NCBI RefSeq assembly: GCF_030272615.1
Contig: NC_081412.1
Span: 98,765,796 to 98,829,795, forward strand
Reading direction: 5' to 3'
DNA: 64,000 nucleotides
DNA from: Cryptomeria japonica
Lineage: Eukaryota > Streptophyta > Pinopsida > Cupressales > Cupressaceae
Shown here: positions 36,301 to 51,300 of the stretch, piece by piece
How positions within the stretch are numbered: the first letter of the stretch is position 1
How the letters are laid out: each line of letters opens with the position of its first letter
The notes under the pieces: generated by a model
The model's input: only the letters and a program-made list of their open reading frames with translations
Database searches by the model: none
Told to the model about the DNA's origin: nothing
Program-made: the position numbers and the translations under genes

Positions 36301-39300
36301 GAAAGGGACTCAGCTAATGTTATTCTAGTCTAGAAAAAAATATATTGCCCAAACTGGAAGCTCATATTAGTTTTAGAAGGTATCTATTTGCAAGGATTTC
36401 AAGGACATTTTTATCATTCATTGTTATCAAGAAGGAAATGGTGTGACTGACTTGTTAGCCAATGCTGAGATAGAACAAATGCCTTTCCAGCAATGATCAA
36501 TAATCAAGCAAAAGAGTGGGAACACCTTGAACCTCTTTATTAAAGGAAAAGCCTCTGTGATTGTTTAGATGTGGGCCTTCAAGTAGCCTTCAGAAAATTA
36601 TGTGAGGCTCTTGATAGGATTGATATGATGTTTTAAGGTCACTACTTCCCTTGGCATCATCCATATGTGGCATTAAGTTCAAATATCAATTAGGGTGGTG
36701 AGTGACATGTGGTATTAAGTTTGAGTATTAATTAGGATGGTGAGTGAAATGTGTGTGCTACATTTTTCTGCAATGGTTTTCATTCACTTTATGATTTTGT
36801 GTTTGCCAGTATGCGATGCATTGTTGGCATGGCTGCTTTGTGTGGCATCTGGTGGTGCTGTTGGCGGCTCTTCCTATTCATAAGCTTCTTTATCATTGGT
36901 AGTATGGCTCACAAGTGCTTGCTGGCGGTTTGCAGAGAGTTTGTGTCAAGACAAGATCTCTGACCACAAGCTTTGAAAGATTTTTCATTACCAAAATTTT
37001 CAGTTGTTGAATCTTGTAAGACTACTCTAGGCAAAGGAGGTATTGAAGATAATGGTTTTGTGAGATCTGGAGCCTCTAGGCTGGCATATTTCTATGCTAA
37101 GTTGAATATGGCTATCCTGTAGGAGGAAGCAAGCAATTGATTTCAATGCAACAAGTGAAGGTGGAAGGTGATCCCAAATTGGACAATAGAGGAGGGAAGT
37201 TGGCGTTTTGTCTCCCATCATCACTATGGAATTAGGGTCTGAAAATGAAGCTTTGAGAGAGGAGCTACAGCCAGGTAAAGGTGATATTGAGGAGCTTACT
37301 TCCTTTTGCCAAGTTTACACCTTGTGTTCAAACAATTGCTTGTGTCCCATGATCAAGGGACATTAGAGGTTTCAAGTACTTACACATTGCTGTCACTGCC
37401 TACGGGTATGTTGACTAGGGTTGTGAATAGGACTGAAGATTATTCATCGTGTCAAATTGAAAGCTCTCAAAAAATCCTGGCAGCAGCAGAAAGGTGTGGC
37501 AGGATAAAAAGTGAGGATGTGGGTGCTGGTGCTACTAACAGTAAAAGCGGTTGGGGTGCATCTCAACTCTCTTGAGTGTTCATTGGTTTTGGGTCTGCTG
37601 TTTTTAAGTAATAATGAGCTACTGGTGCTTGGTTTGTTGTCGGTCTTTTCTTCTTTTTGTTGGTTGCCACCACCCCTACCTGAGTTTGAGTTTGGCTTTT
37701 TCTTTGCTCTGATTATAAAATAGCTCATTTTGTAATTCATTTTCTTGGGCAGGGACCCCTATATAACTCTCTCTAATATTACCAGAAAATGTTAAAAAAT
37801 GCATATTTCAGCACAGTGAGTTTTAAAAGAAGATAAATAAGCCCCATGCATATTTTTATATATATAAATGAATGTTTCAAAGAAGCCGAAAGAAAAAAGT
37901 GGAAACAGGAGAGCATGTTAAAAAGATCAATTACTATGCTCATCATGAGAGGAATGTGTTTACACAATAAATGGCAGTTTTCATTGTATTCTTGAATTCT
38001 GGATGGTATCTCAACATTCTAATGTGTAACTTATTTCGACAGGAATATATATCTACAAAAAATAAAGAATAACCGATGCAAATTTTTAGCAAGACACAAA
38101 AACCCTTTGAGACTTTAAGCTTTAAAGGATACTGCGCTTAATGTATGTATATGAAAGTGGCTTCCACTTCTTCAAGGAATCTGGAAGATCAAAATCAACA
38201 GGAGTCTCAGGCACAGACAACTGCATAAATATATTTTTTGGACTCTTTTTCTGCCCTGCATCCTGATGCAGCATCATTGAAACAAAACATCTGAAAATTC
38301 ATGGTTCAACAAATAATCTTGTTTGCTGAAAAGTAAAAATTCCAAAATAGAGTTCTTTTTGGTTAAGAAAAATTAAACAATGGCATGCCAGAATAATAAG
38401 AGTCATACCACTATTATAATAGTCTATGACACAATTGAAAATGATATCAAGATCTTAGTATACCAACGCATCAAAAACACAAGATAATGTATGGAACATA
38501 CAAGAAACAGAGAAAGCTGCAATCAAAGATTCAAATTTTAAGAATTAACCATTATGTATAGCAAACACCATTGTCAATATAGAATATACCCTATTACTAA
38601 TATATATAATGCCCTACAGAAGAGAAGAATCAATATTAAAAACTAGAGCAAGACTACAAAGCAACATTGTTAGCCTTAATAACTGCTCCTAAACTCCGCC
38701 TCAAAATTCATAAAAGCACTGTCCTAATTGTCATTACCATTGAAAGATACGAGGAACTAAAAACTGGACCTTGGGAGTTTGTTTTGAAAAAGGCAAACGT
38801 CATAATATCCTTATCTGTCAAAATCTAACATGCAACAAAAACTAAACTTCCCTTATAGCATTTGGTCTAGCCTTAAATAATATTCCATTTTTGAAATTTT
38901 CCATGAGGTGTAACAAGAATCAATAAGGAAAGGGGTCATATGGTTAGAGTTCACAGGCAAAGACTTAATGGCTCACCAAGTAATTACGAGAATATTCTAC
39001 CAGCAAGTAATGACAACTCTGCAATAACTCATGAAATGCAGAGAAAAACTTGGTCACATTGTAATAAGTCTGTCCACCAAACAAAAAAAAGAAAACTTCA
39101 TTTTCAAATCCATTTTTTTAGCTTTTGAGCATGCATCATGAAGGTTTGTGTTATCTCTCAATGACTTTAATTTGGGATTAGCGGCTAGAGCACTTCCCCT
39201 CAACCTTGTTCTATATCACAAGAAGGAACACACCTAAGGCACTATGCCTACTGCCCCCAGACCCCAGCGAGGGAAACTGCCCCTCAACCCCACTATGCAC

Positions 39301-42300
39301 TGCTGCTCCCAAACCCCCAGCTTAGTTTTCAAAATCAAAAAATAAAAATTGTTTTGGGCCCAAGTTTTCCACAAATGAAATTTGTAAAATATTGATAAGG
39401 ATATGTAATCTATAATCATATGACACTTTGATGTAAATTGAACTCATTTTTTGACCTATAAATGAAGGAAAAACTACTCATGTCCTTTGTAAATTCAGTT
39501 TCATGCATGTTTATAATATTATTTTACAGATTTATGTCTTTTTGTTCAGAAAATTTGACAAGATTTCCCCCAAGATTTTGAAAAATTTGGGCCAGCCTTG
39601 TTGAGTCCAATTTTTTGAACTACATTCAAAGCAATTTCTTTAATAACTACAAGGAACACTCACTTGAACCCTACTGTCAGGATGGTTGAACATTTTGGGT
39701 GTTTTTATTGGTCCTAGAGAACCTGCAACTATGAGAAGACCAGTTAAAGCAAAAACAAAGAGTGCTGAGAAAATCATGAAGTCCGGGTCCATTTGTTAGG
39801 TTGGTTATCATCATAATTTAATCTCTGGAAGAAGACTCGAATTCTCTTAAAGACTAAACCAAAGGACCATTGGAAGTTAAGATGGACGATAAGAAGATAC
39901 TAATGGATATGGGGAATACCTCAAGTGCTAAAGCTAGTTCTCTGCTTTCCTTCAAAGATTAATTTTTTGCCCTGAAAGCTTAAATGTGTGTGTCAATTTA
40001 GAATACTTTCAAAGCAATCAAAGAAATGGTTGTTTAGGGGACTAAGAGTGCCACAAAAGAACAACTCAGGTTGAAGATTACCAAAATGATGGCCATGGCA
40101 GGAGGACATCATTCTTACTGATTGATAAGGGCTGGTAATTTTTAGTGTCTTGGAAAAATGCATCCTTACACTTTACAATGTATTATATGTAGACTTAGAT
40201 ATTATCATATTGCTAGGGTACACATAGGAAATGGGTGGTTGGCTGTTGTACTGGCAACTACTACCAAGTTATTGAACTCGATAAATTTATGTCATGTGTT
40301 ACTTGGCTATTATTCCTTGTGCTCGCTGGTGCTCCTAATTCAATATGATATCGAGGGGCCATCATTGTGGTTTGACTACTGGTTGGTTTTTGGGCAATCA
40401 TGTCTTCAAGAATGGTGGCATTGAGGTTATAGTAGTCGGTAGGTAAGATAATGCTAGAGGCATGTGCTGGAATGAATCAAAATGGTTGTTTGATGAGTAT
40501 GAAGCAATTGTCTGCAAAAAATCGCGATTATACCCGATTAATCCTGAATCCTGGAGCTAGCCGATTTATTCCGTGAAAAAATCGTTGACCAAGTGTTGAC
40601 CCAATTTTCAAAGATTTTTTGCATTTAAATCACGTTAAAATAATGTTAAAAACCCCAGAAATGGCAAAAAAGTGAAAAAAAACATTGTAAAAAACTTGCA
40701 AAACCCTAGAAAACCGCATTAAATTATTGAATTGCTTAGAAATAGGGTTGGCCTGAGACAAAATCAGAGTCAATGTGGAATCAACATTAAAAAAGTTTGT
40801 TATTTTGTCCATTTTTAGGGGGTTCATCATTCCCCACACTTGTTCAAACCCACGAGCTCAACAACCCAACAAAGGTAGAAAGCCCACGAGCTCAATGGCC
40901 CAGTAGGGGTTTGAACCTTGGTGGCTACCTCACCAATGGAGTTTTTCTACCACAACACTAAACATATTGCCAAAACCAGTGGCCTGCTAATCTTTTACTT
41001 CAGCTAAACAAATGCCTTTTGTTGAATTCTACCACATATAAAAGACTTACCAATTGCCATCAGGCAATATAAAGCATTGCAACTATGGATGATTTGATAA
41101 GCTTTCTCAAAGATTGAACTACCCCTAGAAAACTCCTTACCTCAATCACAATGAAAGTCTTGGATCACTTCAAAATGGCTTCCACTTTTACTAAACTCCT
41201 AACGATTGTTGGATCTCTGTCTGATAAATTTTGATCTCTGCTACTTCATAGACTTAGCTTATCTTTGATTTCAAACTTAGACAACTATTTGGTGTATTTG
41301 GTGACTGCCCTTTTAAAAAGTTAAATGAATATTTGCCTATGTAATCAGCAATATGAATATAAACAACAAAAATCTATTTTCTACAATTCATGGGTTAAAC
41401 TCCTTGTCTCAATCACAATGAAAGTCTTGGATCACTTCAAAATGGCTTCCACTTTTACTAAATTCCTAGCAATAGTTGGATCTCTGTCTAATAAATTTTG
41501 ATCTCAACTACTTCATAGACTTAGCTAATACCCCTAGAAAACTCCTTGACTCAATAACAAAGAAAGTCTTGGATCACTTCAAAATGGCTTATGTTGATTA
41601 TAATTAGGGAATGGCGGATTCCAATTGCCTTGGGCAACATTGGAATCTGCCCCAAGGGGGCCAGCCCCTTTCTCCAACATGTAGGGCTGGGCCCTATACC
41701 TCACTTCACTCCACGCTACATGCATAATAACATGCTTGCTTAAATATGGCCGACCCTATCTATCAAGGCATTTCGGATTAAAGAGATTCAAATTAAATTA
41801 AAAATAATTTAATTTATATTAGGCGGACATAAAAAGGATTTTGCATCACATATATATAAAACATATCTGCCTCATTCAAAATACAATTAATACACATCCT
41901 TCAAGTGAAATACATATCTGCTAATGATGCGAAGTTCACACATGCCTAAGGATGCGAAGTATACATCTGAGTTCACACATGCCTAATGATGCAAAGTATA
42001 CAATCTGATTGATGCAAAAGCTGGTGAAGGAATTTATGCGAATCATCCCTGCCAATTAAAGAAGCAAACATCAAGTTCTTGTTGTCATAAAGAAGGCTGA
42101 GCTGTTCCAAAATTAAAGTGCCAGGGTTACTGAATCAGTGCAGATCTAGGGCTTGAGTCTGAGTGTTGATTGGTGTGTTGAAGGAGCAGACCTGATATAC
42201 ATGAAAGTGCAGACCTGTGGTTGATTCCATCAGCCCTAAGAGCAAACACTTCAGACATCTTCAAGGACCTAAGATAAGTGTTGTAACTATTATATGAATA

Positions 42301-45300
42301 TAATCCATAATCAGATCTAAGGATCTTTTCTGGCTGGGTTTTTCCTCCTAGGAGGTTTTCCCAGGGTAACCATGTGTTGTTCTTATTTCTTTGTTCATTT
42401 CTATGTCATGCCTAAATCTAGAAATCTCTAAATCTTTCAGCTAATCAAACTAAATTCTGATTTCTGAGTTTATATTAATCTGAAAGTAGTAAAAATAACA
42501 TGGTATCAGAGCTATAGGCTAAATCAACTTTCAGTTTTCAGAATTTAGTACTCCTTTATTTCCAAATTGTTGTCTCATTCACAGGTCAGGTTAATGGGGC
42601 TGAAAGTTGAAGATAGGCTTGATGGAAATATCAGAGATAGGTTCGTACTAACCAATGATCAGATTTAATCATGTAATTTCAGTCTCTTGCCCTTTCCTTC
42701 TTTGGTGACAGGTTAGTAAATATAAGGATCTCTCAATAAGACGACTTTGATAACAATGAAAACATTAAATGTTAAATGAACGAATCTTCTATTTTAGTCC
42801 TTGTTAAACCGAATATTATAAGAGGATGTTTGGTTAATTAAGGTTGTTGTTAAGGGCTTATTATTTTGGGCAGCAACTTTATGTAGTGGTTAAGATCTGA
42901 TTTAAATAAAAGTTGCAGATTTGATTGTGAAAGGGTGTGTCTCTTGCCAAAGAACATACATGATGAGGAGGTGTGACCTCTCCCTCATATTGAGAGACAT
43001 AAAGGAAAGAAATCAAAGCATCCAGTGATATCACATCGGATCGGATCAGAACTGTTATTAAGTTACAGGCAGTAACATATTTGTTCTAGGTGGTATGCAT
43101 GGGGATGTGCTTAATGTGTGCTTAATATATAATACCTGATAATGTTCTTATGCAGAATTTAATAATAATATTAATATGGACTGCAATATGTATGACAGTT
43201 ATACTTAATTTCATATATATTCATAATACATGTCAAGTTAGTATACTTATAGCCTAATGCTTGTTACTACTGTCAGTATTTAAGAAAGTTGAGAATGGAG
43301 TTGTTTCCAAAGAGGGGCAGTCTAAATCCAATCAATAGGATGATTCCCAAGATAGGGTAAGGATCAGCGTCCCGTAGACTTTGAGGGTATGGTCCCAAGA
43401 TAGGGTAAGGGCTTGGAACCGTAAACCTTGAGGGAGCCTATTGTATCTTGGTCTCTAAGCGCTTTGGTAACATGGCCATCCCCTTCTTCCTTAGAACTGA
43501 AGTAGTAACGTAGGTTGACACTTGCATTAAGAATTATGGATGATAAAATTAAATATCTAGTATTATATAATTAGTTCTCTAGTATGGTAAATGAACAATT
43601 TACTTATTAATAATTGATAAATTGAACTATGGAATATCACAAATTGATTCATGTTAAGATAGATTTTGTCTTCTAATCAATTTAGTTGAAGTCATAAGTA
43701 TTTTGAAATAGATTAATTATGGTTAAAACAGGCCTAAACCTAGTAGGGGAAATTTTGTGTACATGCTTGTCTGTGACCTGATCAATTAAATACTAAAATT
43801 AAATATGGAATGTATGCCCACATTAAATATCTGGTGCTTAATTGTTCCAATGAGTGAGATCAAAACAAAGAAGAAAAGTTGAACTTCATATATTTGTAAA
43901 GACATTGCGAACTTGAATATTTCCTCTCTGTTTTGAACTTCGTGTGTGCCTTTATCTATGTGCATAAGGGAAAATAAGCCAGTTACATAAGTATCGCTGC
44001 TAATTGAGTAAATGAAGTATTCATTAATGTCATAAATAAGTGAGTTAGGAATTTATTGTTCACAATGCTTGTATTTGCTGTTGGATATCTAGAGGTTGAT
44101 CTAAAATCCTTTTTTTTTTATTATTATTATTATATGTTGTAGCTTACTAATTGCTATTGATTCATGGAAGTATAGGCTCTCACTATCATTGCTTGGTTAG
44201 TATCTTCATTGGTAAGTATACTTCACACTCCTTGTAAACGTTCTATCAATACTTCCTCACCTATGATCTGATTGAGTTTTGACTATCAATTGAATGATTC
44301 TATAATAGTTACATAAAACTGACTTTTCAGTTGAGTATTTACTATCATGAAGTCTGAAGTATGGTGATGTACAAGTTTTCGAGGTTATGTGTTACAAGCT
44401 GGCTCTTTTAATTTGTGTCACATAAGTATTGTCTCAGCATTCTATGGATCATCGGTTATACTGTTAAAAGAACGCATCTAACTTATCATGAATGTTGTGA
44501 TCCTCACCCAGGGTCATTTTTATATAACCTCATATAGTAGGTGATGTATGTCGAAGGCCTAGGCCTTGCTAACATCAGAAATCCACAAGCTTGGATGATG
44601 TGGCTTCAGAGGGAGCTTTGAAATAAGGCATAAGGATCTTCTCACTCAATTAGAAGAAGTGTGAGGATATGTCCTGATCATAATTGCACCATGGGTCCAA
44701 TTCATAAAAGGTGAAGTTGGCATTTCTCATCCTTGTTTATGAATACTTATGATCTATGATGCTTGGCTATCAGTCTGATATTGAGGATTAAGAGGGAGCC
44801 CTATGACCTTCAATAAAACTCTTGGTATGAAAGAGTATTTGATAAGCCTAGGGTTTTTGTAAAGATTCTAACATGTTCCTTTAAGTATTTGAAATGCTAA
44901 TTCTGATGATCAAACTCTGACTGATAAAGATAGTCTCATGGTTTAATATAAGAAAGAATTAGCTCAAAATTGAGATGGAAGATCTAAACCTAAAATGCAT
45001 TACTTCTAGGTTAGAAGTGTGGCAAGGATCTAATGAAATTATTCTAAGTCAAATTTTCTATTGTTATGTTAGAATTATGGATTATAAACTTACATGAAAA
45101 CTAACTTGAAGAAGTTGAATATGTTTGCAGCCAACTATGATCTTGCAGATTCATCTGAATAGAGGCAGGTTGATTGGCGAGTGCTTCAACTAAGCATATT
45201 GTTGCAAGCAAGCATATTTTGATATTTGCAAGACACAATTGATTATGGGCTAAAGCTGCTTAGGTTCAGATTGGTCAAGAAGTGTTACGGACAAGGAAAA

Positions 45301-48300
45301 CACTTCAAGCATTCACCCACTGCAATCTCTTGGACCTATAGGGACAATCCTCAGTTGCATTAAGTATTACTGTAGCTAAATACATTGTTGCAAGTGTTGC
45401 ATCAAGAGAAGCAGTGTGGTTTCTCAAAATTCTTGTTATGTTGTTTTGGTTTATTATCAAGGTTGTATAGAGATACCTGACAATTCAGTGTTTTATGGCA
45501 GAACAATCCTGTGTTGCAGATGTTCTCACCAAGTCTCTTGAAGCTTGAGATAGACTTGGAGCTGTGGAGAACACTGCCTTGGTTGAGAGGGAGTCTCAAC
45601 CTCTGTGATACATTGTGTTGTATCAACCACCCTCTACGGGCAATGTAAGGTGGATCTAGTCTATGCTTGTGTGCGAGCTGGAAGACTATGTTATGTAGTT
45701 CCATTCTATGCTTGTGTGCAAGATGGAAGACTACAATATTCTGATCATGTCTATTCCATTTCTTGCTTGTGCGCAAGATGGAGGATTATGTTTATTAGAT
45801 TCCATTCTATGCTTGTGTGCAAGATGGAGGACTATGTTTTCATTTTATGCTTATGGAGAGCAATGATTATGTATCTCCACTCTATGCTTGGGTGCAAGAT
45901 GGAAGATCATGATGTTACATTCTTCTTTGGGAGAAGACTGAGGTAAAGACAATGAACGATGGATATGCGTGATTGATGGCATGGAAAGACTCCATGATGT
46001 GCATGAATAATTGTGTATGTATTCATGACTTGCAAGTGTGCATGTTAAAGTTTGAAGTCACCCTCCACAGGCAGTACAAGATGGATACTATGGGATACTT
46101 GTTGTGATCCTCTCTCAGGAAAATTTGAAGTTGACAGCTAAGTTCGGATTACAATTTAAACATTGTATGTATTACTTAGGGCTGGGCCCTAATCTTGTAA
46201 CCTAGTTGTAAGATTATCTTTCTCCCTAATTAAGAGGGAGTATTGATTATAATTAGGGAATGGCGGATTCCAATTGCCTTGGGCAACATTGGAATCCGCC
46301 CAAGGGGTCCAGCCCCTTTCTCCAACGTGTAGGGCTGGGCCCTATACCTCACTTCACTCCACGCTACATAATGAAACCCCACGCTACATGCATAATAACG
46401 TGCTTGCTTAAATAGGGCCGACCCTATCTATCAAGGCATTTCGGATTAAAGAGATTCAAATTAAATTAAAAGTAATTTAATTTATATTAGGCCGACATAA
46501 AAAGGATTTTGCATCACATATATATAAGACATATCTGCCTCATTCAAAATACAATTAATAAACATCCTTCAAGCGAAATACATATCTGCTAATGATGCGA
46601 AGTTCACACATGCCTAAGGATGCGAAGTATACATCTGAGTTCACACATGCCTAATGATGCAAAGTATACAATCTGATTAATGCAAAAGCTGGTGAAGGAA
46701 TTTATGCGAATCATCCCTGCCAATTAAAGAAGCAAACATCAAGTTCTTGCTGTCATAAAGAAGGCTGAGCTGTTCCAAAATTAAAGTGCCAGGGTTACTG
46801 AATCAGTGCAGATCTAAGACACATCAAGAGTGCAAATCTAGGGCTTGAGTCTGAGTGTTAATTGGTGTGTTGAAGGAGGAGACCTGATATACATGAAAGT
46901 GCAGACCTGTGGTTGATTCCATCAGCCCTAAGAGCAAACACTTCAGACATCTTCAAGGACCTAAGATAAGTGTTGTAACTGTTATATGAATATAATCCAT
47001 AATCAAATCTGAGGATCTTTTCTAGTTGGGTTTTTCCTCCTAGGAGGTTTTCCCAGGGTAACCATGTGTTGTTCTTATTTCTTTGTTCATTTCTATGTCA
47101 TGCCTAAATCTAGAAATCTCTAAATCTTTCAGCTAATCAAACTAAATTCTGATTTCTGAGTTTATATTAATCTGAAAATAGTAAAAATAATAGCTTCCAC
47201 TTTTACTAAATTCCACTTTTACTAAATTCCTAACAATAGTTGGATCTCAGTCTGATAAATTTTGATCTTAGCTACTTTATAGACTTAGCTAATCTTTGAT
47301 CTCTGACTTAGACAACTATTTGGTGTATTTGGTGACTGCCATTTTAAAAAGTTAATGGAATATTTGCCTATGTAATCAGCAACATGAATATAAACAACAA
47401 AATCTATTTTCTACAATTCATGGGTTAAACTCTATTTTATTTACTCTCTAAATCTCTATGCTAAGGAAATACCCTTAAGTTTTAAAACAAAAGTAGTTTG
47501 TGTCTATTTTTCTACAAATTTTTACGATTTTTTAAAATCCAATTTCTTACCCATTTTTTCAAAAAAATCTTATACTTTTGGTTTGCCGATTTTTTTCCCA
47601 AATGATTTTTGTTACTATGATAAAAAGCATTGTAATTGTGGAATATGATTTGAGAAGCTTTCTAAAATATTGAATTAACCCTACAAAACTCCTTGCCTCA
47701 ATCACAATGAAATTCTTGGATCACTTCAAAATGACTTTTACTTTTACTATTTGTCTATTAACTTTTGATCTCAGTTACTTCATAGACTTAGTTAATACTT
47801 AGACAACTATTTGGTGTATTTGGTGACTGCCCTCTTAAAAAGTTAACTGATTATTTGCCTATGTAATCAGTAATATGAATATAAACAACAAAAAATTATT
47901 TTCTACAATTCACAAGTTAAACTCTATTTTATTTGCTCTTTATATCTCTATGTTATGGAAATGCCCTGAAATTATTTTTAAAAAAAATTTTGTCTCTTTT
48001 TCTACATTTTTTAATGCTTTTTTTAAATCCGATTTTTTGCCGATTTTTTCAAAAAATCTTTTACTTTTGGTTTGCCGATTTTTTCCCTAAACGATTTTTG
48101 CTACTATGGTTTGATCTAGTTTTGATAAAGTGGAAATTAGGGCTTCCACGCCATTTGGATTTAAATTGATAGCCCAATGATTCCTATTTTATTTGTATTA
48201 GACTTCCAATATAATTGATAGTAATCTATAACAATTATAAGAACTTTCTTAGCAATGCCCTCTGTAGTAAATACTTACAATGGCCTTGAAGGGGTTTCTC

Positions 48301-51300
48301 CAACCCATCGAAAAATAAGGAAGGAGAAATAAGGAGAAATAGAAATATAAGTAAGCAAATCAAGCAACCCACTTCACAAAACTTATCAAGTGATCAATCA
48401 AACAAGACAAAATAGGTATTTTAAATCAGCAACTAACCAAGTGGAACAGACAACAGGAAAGACAAAAAGAAGATTGCTAGATTTAAGAAGAGATCTGCCA
48501 TTCATCATCGACCCATCAAGAAGACCAACCAATCCATTCAAGGGAGCATCGAACTTCATACGTGATTTCAGAATTAATATTCAAAGGATAGTCAGCAGAC
48601 TTTGACAGGTGCTTGGTTATCCAACCAACCATCACATTATGGAGGGGAGAATGAAATATCATGTTAAGGAGGCAGCAGCACTGAGTTCCATCAAGTACGC
48701 CAACCCCGGGTGGGGCCAGGAGGCCGAATGATTGGGTGTTCATTCCGTACTCCTGGGCTTGATGGGAAGGGATAGGCTCAAGGTGCCTTATATGATTTTA
48801 TGACAGACTCCATGGTGTGGATTGGTTGATTGTTGGAAGATGACAAAGGAAACATGGATAGGGGGTGCGGATACAAGTGATCCACCAGGTAAACCACTCT
48901 ATGCTGGATGTCCAATGTGCCTACCACTTGGAGCGAAGAAGGTGAGTGTTCGCTCTTGGGCTTAGTGTGAAAATGCTTTGAGCCGATCCTATCATGTTCC
49001 ATCATTCAAACCCTATTGTGATTGAATAATAGATAATAAATATAGATATGACCTATCTAATGAATTAGGATAGTTATATGCATTCATATGTGTGATTACT
49101 GATTACTAACCCTAATGAGAATAATTGAGATTTAGATATATCCAGTATTATTGATTGTGGTTGCAGGACTTAAATCAGGGTTTATCTTGTTAAAAGGGCA
49201 TTTTCAATGATAAAGTTATTCCTCTAACTACCTTACATCTCTTATTTGAATGGAATTTGTGATTCTAGGGCAAAAATTAGGGCAATCCCAAAAGGGAACG
49301 TTACTGTATTGCAAAGGCTTTATTTTAATAGTATAGAAGAAAGAGCTCACAAGGGTGGTGGGAACCAAAGTAGTTCCTGATAGTCAATGATATTACTATA
49401 AGAAATGCCATACAGCATATTGGATAAAACATAAGGCAGATGATTTGTACAGGGTAGCTCAACTTGTTCTGGAAATCTTTACATGAACTCAAGAGTGACA
49501 CACAGCTAGAGGAAAAGAGGAACAATAATACAACATCAAAATGAATCAGGTTGACATGGATCATCCTGCCGATGCAATTTCAGAATTGAAGAGTGGAGTA
49601 CTAGAAAGGAATTGTCAAATATTCATGAACATTTGGAACTTTAGGTACCCTCATAATGGAAGGACAATCTTGTTTGCAATCCAAGTAGGATGCATTAAAG
49701 CTAGTTTCTGTCTGCGTGAAGAGCTTGAACATCAAGAAGGCAAACTCTGACCCTGCCGTGAGTTTACTTAGGTGTGATGTTTGCAAACATCAAGAAATTA
49801 GAATCCTAGATTTTACTATTTTCAAGGTTTTAGTAATGAAGTCTATGGGTCTACTTCTAAACCAATTTTGGTGACTGTAATTTTGGGAAGTTTATGGTAA
49901 TAATAACAAACCAGATTTTCAATAGGAAAATGCTATGTGACATGGGATGCATCCAATGCCACCCCCTCCCCTCCCCCAACAATCCCAGCATCACTGTCCC
50001 CCATGATTTCCAAAGATGTGTCTCCAAATTGAGCAGTTTCAAGTTCCTGCATCCTGATGACAGGATATATAATCCGTTCCAGAGACGCTATACAACATAG
50101 AGAAAATGTCCTCAGATCTGGAGGCATTGCTAGCATTGCACCAATGCTGGAAGGTTGAAATCTCTTGTGCATAGATGATATACTTTAGTGCAATCGGAAA
50201 AAAAAATTAATTCTGTGCATGGTTCACCATTCTAGTTGAAAACAGACAAACTCTGAGAAACAAAAGTAGCATTTAAATAGCTTTTTTACTGAAAGTATGC
50301 CATTGTATATGACATATAAATATCACTGTTTACAACTAGAGTTAGAAAGCAGATATGTAACATAATGGTACCTCAATTTTAAGTAGAAAGAGGATTTTGC
50401 TGCCATGTTTTAAAGTTGAAAATTGTTTCGAAAGTAAAGAATTATTGCCAACTGAAATAATATTCCTTAGGGAGTACCTAATGATAAAACTTACAAAGTA
50501 TGGACAAAGGGTAACATTGCCATCTGCAAGCACACACATTTTAGATGCCATTTCTTACTGGAAAAATTATCAGGTACTGAACATCTCATTAGTAAAGAAA
50601 GGAAACAGCCACACTTAAGAGCGTAATTACATTTTGTACGTAGATAATTTTGTCCAAATGGAAGAAAGTTTCGTTATTTGCACAGTTCACCATTCTAGTT
50701 GAAAACAAACTCTGAGAAACAAAAGTAGCATATAAATAGTTTTGTTACTGAAAGTGTGCATTATAAATGACATATTACAAAACATAATGGTACCTCAATT
50801 TAAGCAGAAAGAAGATTGTGTTGCCATGTTTTAAAGTTAACTGTTTCCAAAGTATTAAATTATTGCCCACTGAAATAATGTTCCCTAGGGAGTACCTAAT
50901 GATAAAACTTACAACATAAGACACAACAGGGTAACATTGCCAACTGCAAGAACACAATTTTTAGATGTCATTCCTTACAGGAAACATTATCGGGTACAGA
51001 ACATCTCATTAATAAAGAAAGGAATCGGCCACGTTTAAGAGCATAATTATATTCAAATAAGGCAAACAGATGATTTCAATGCAAGTTTTTGGCAAAGCAA
51101 AATTTTGTTATAAACTAAGGATTTATACAACAGTTACATCTGAAGGCAAACATGAAATGCAGATTTTTGTCCTAGGATTGTCAAATCTTCCAAGCAAATG
51201 TGAATCAGACCACAACATGCTTTCTGAAAATGTTTTTAGGCATATAAGGGTTGATAACGTCAATATCTTCAAGGTGAAATTGAGAAAGAATAATGTTAGT

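Larger units (their letters stand above)
41592..47192 (+). mobile_element. Copia-like LTR retrotransposon remnant in intron 2
   Basis: LTRs at 41592-42500 and 46241-47192, a perfect initiator-methionine primer site just inside, and a purine tract before the 3' LTR. Flanks GCTTA and GCTTC are a target duplication with one mismatch. The 3.7-kb interior is too short for a full Copia element and is decayed. It holds a Copia RNase H remnant, a nested fragment of another LTR family and a minisatellite. It lies antisense to the methyltransferase. Confidence 0.85.

Noticed and set aside
45402-45776. Minus-strand frame of 124 codons
   Set aside because: It is antisense to the minisatellite and the Copia RNase H remnant.
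40512-48105. Possible single DNA transposon with GCAAAAAATCG and CGATTTTTGC ends
   Set aside because: The words could be terminal repeats, but the flanks show no target duplication and similar AAAAATCG words occur several times inside.
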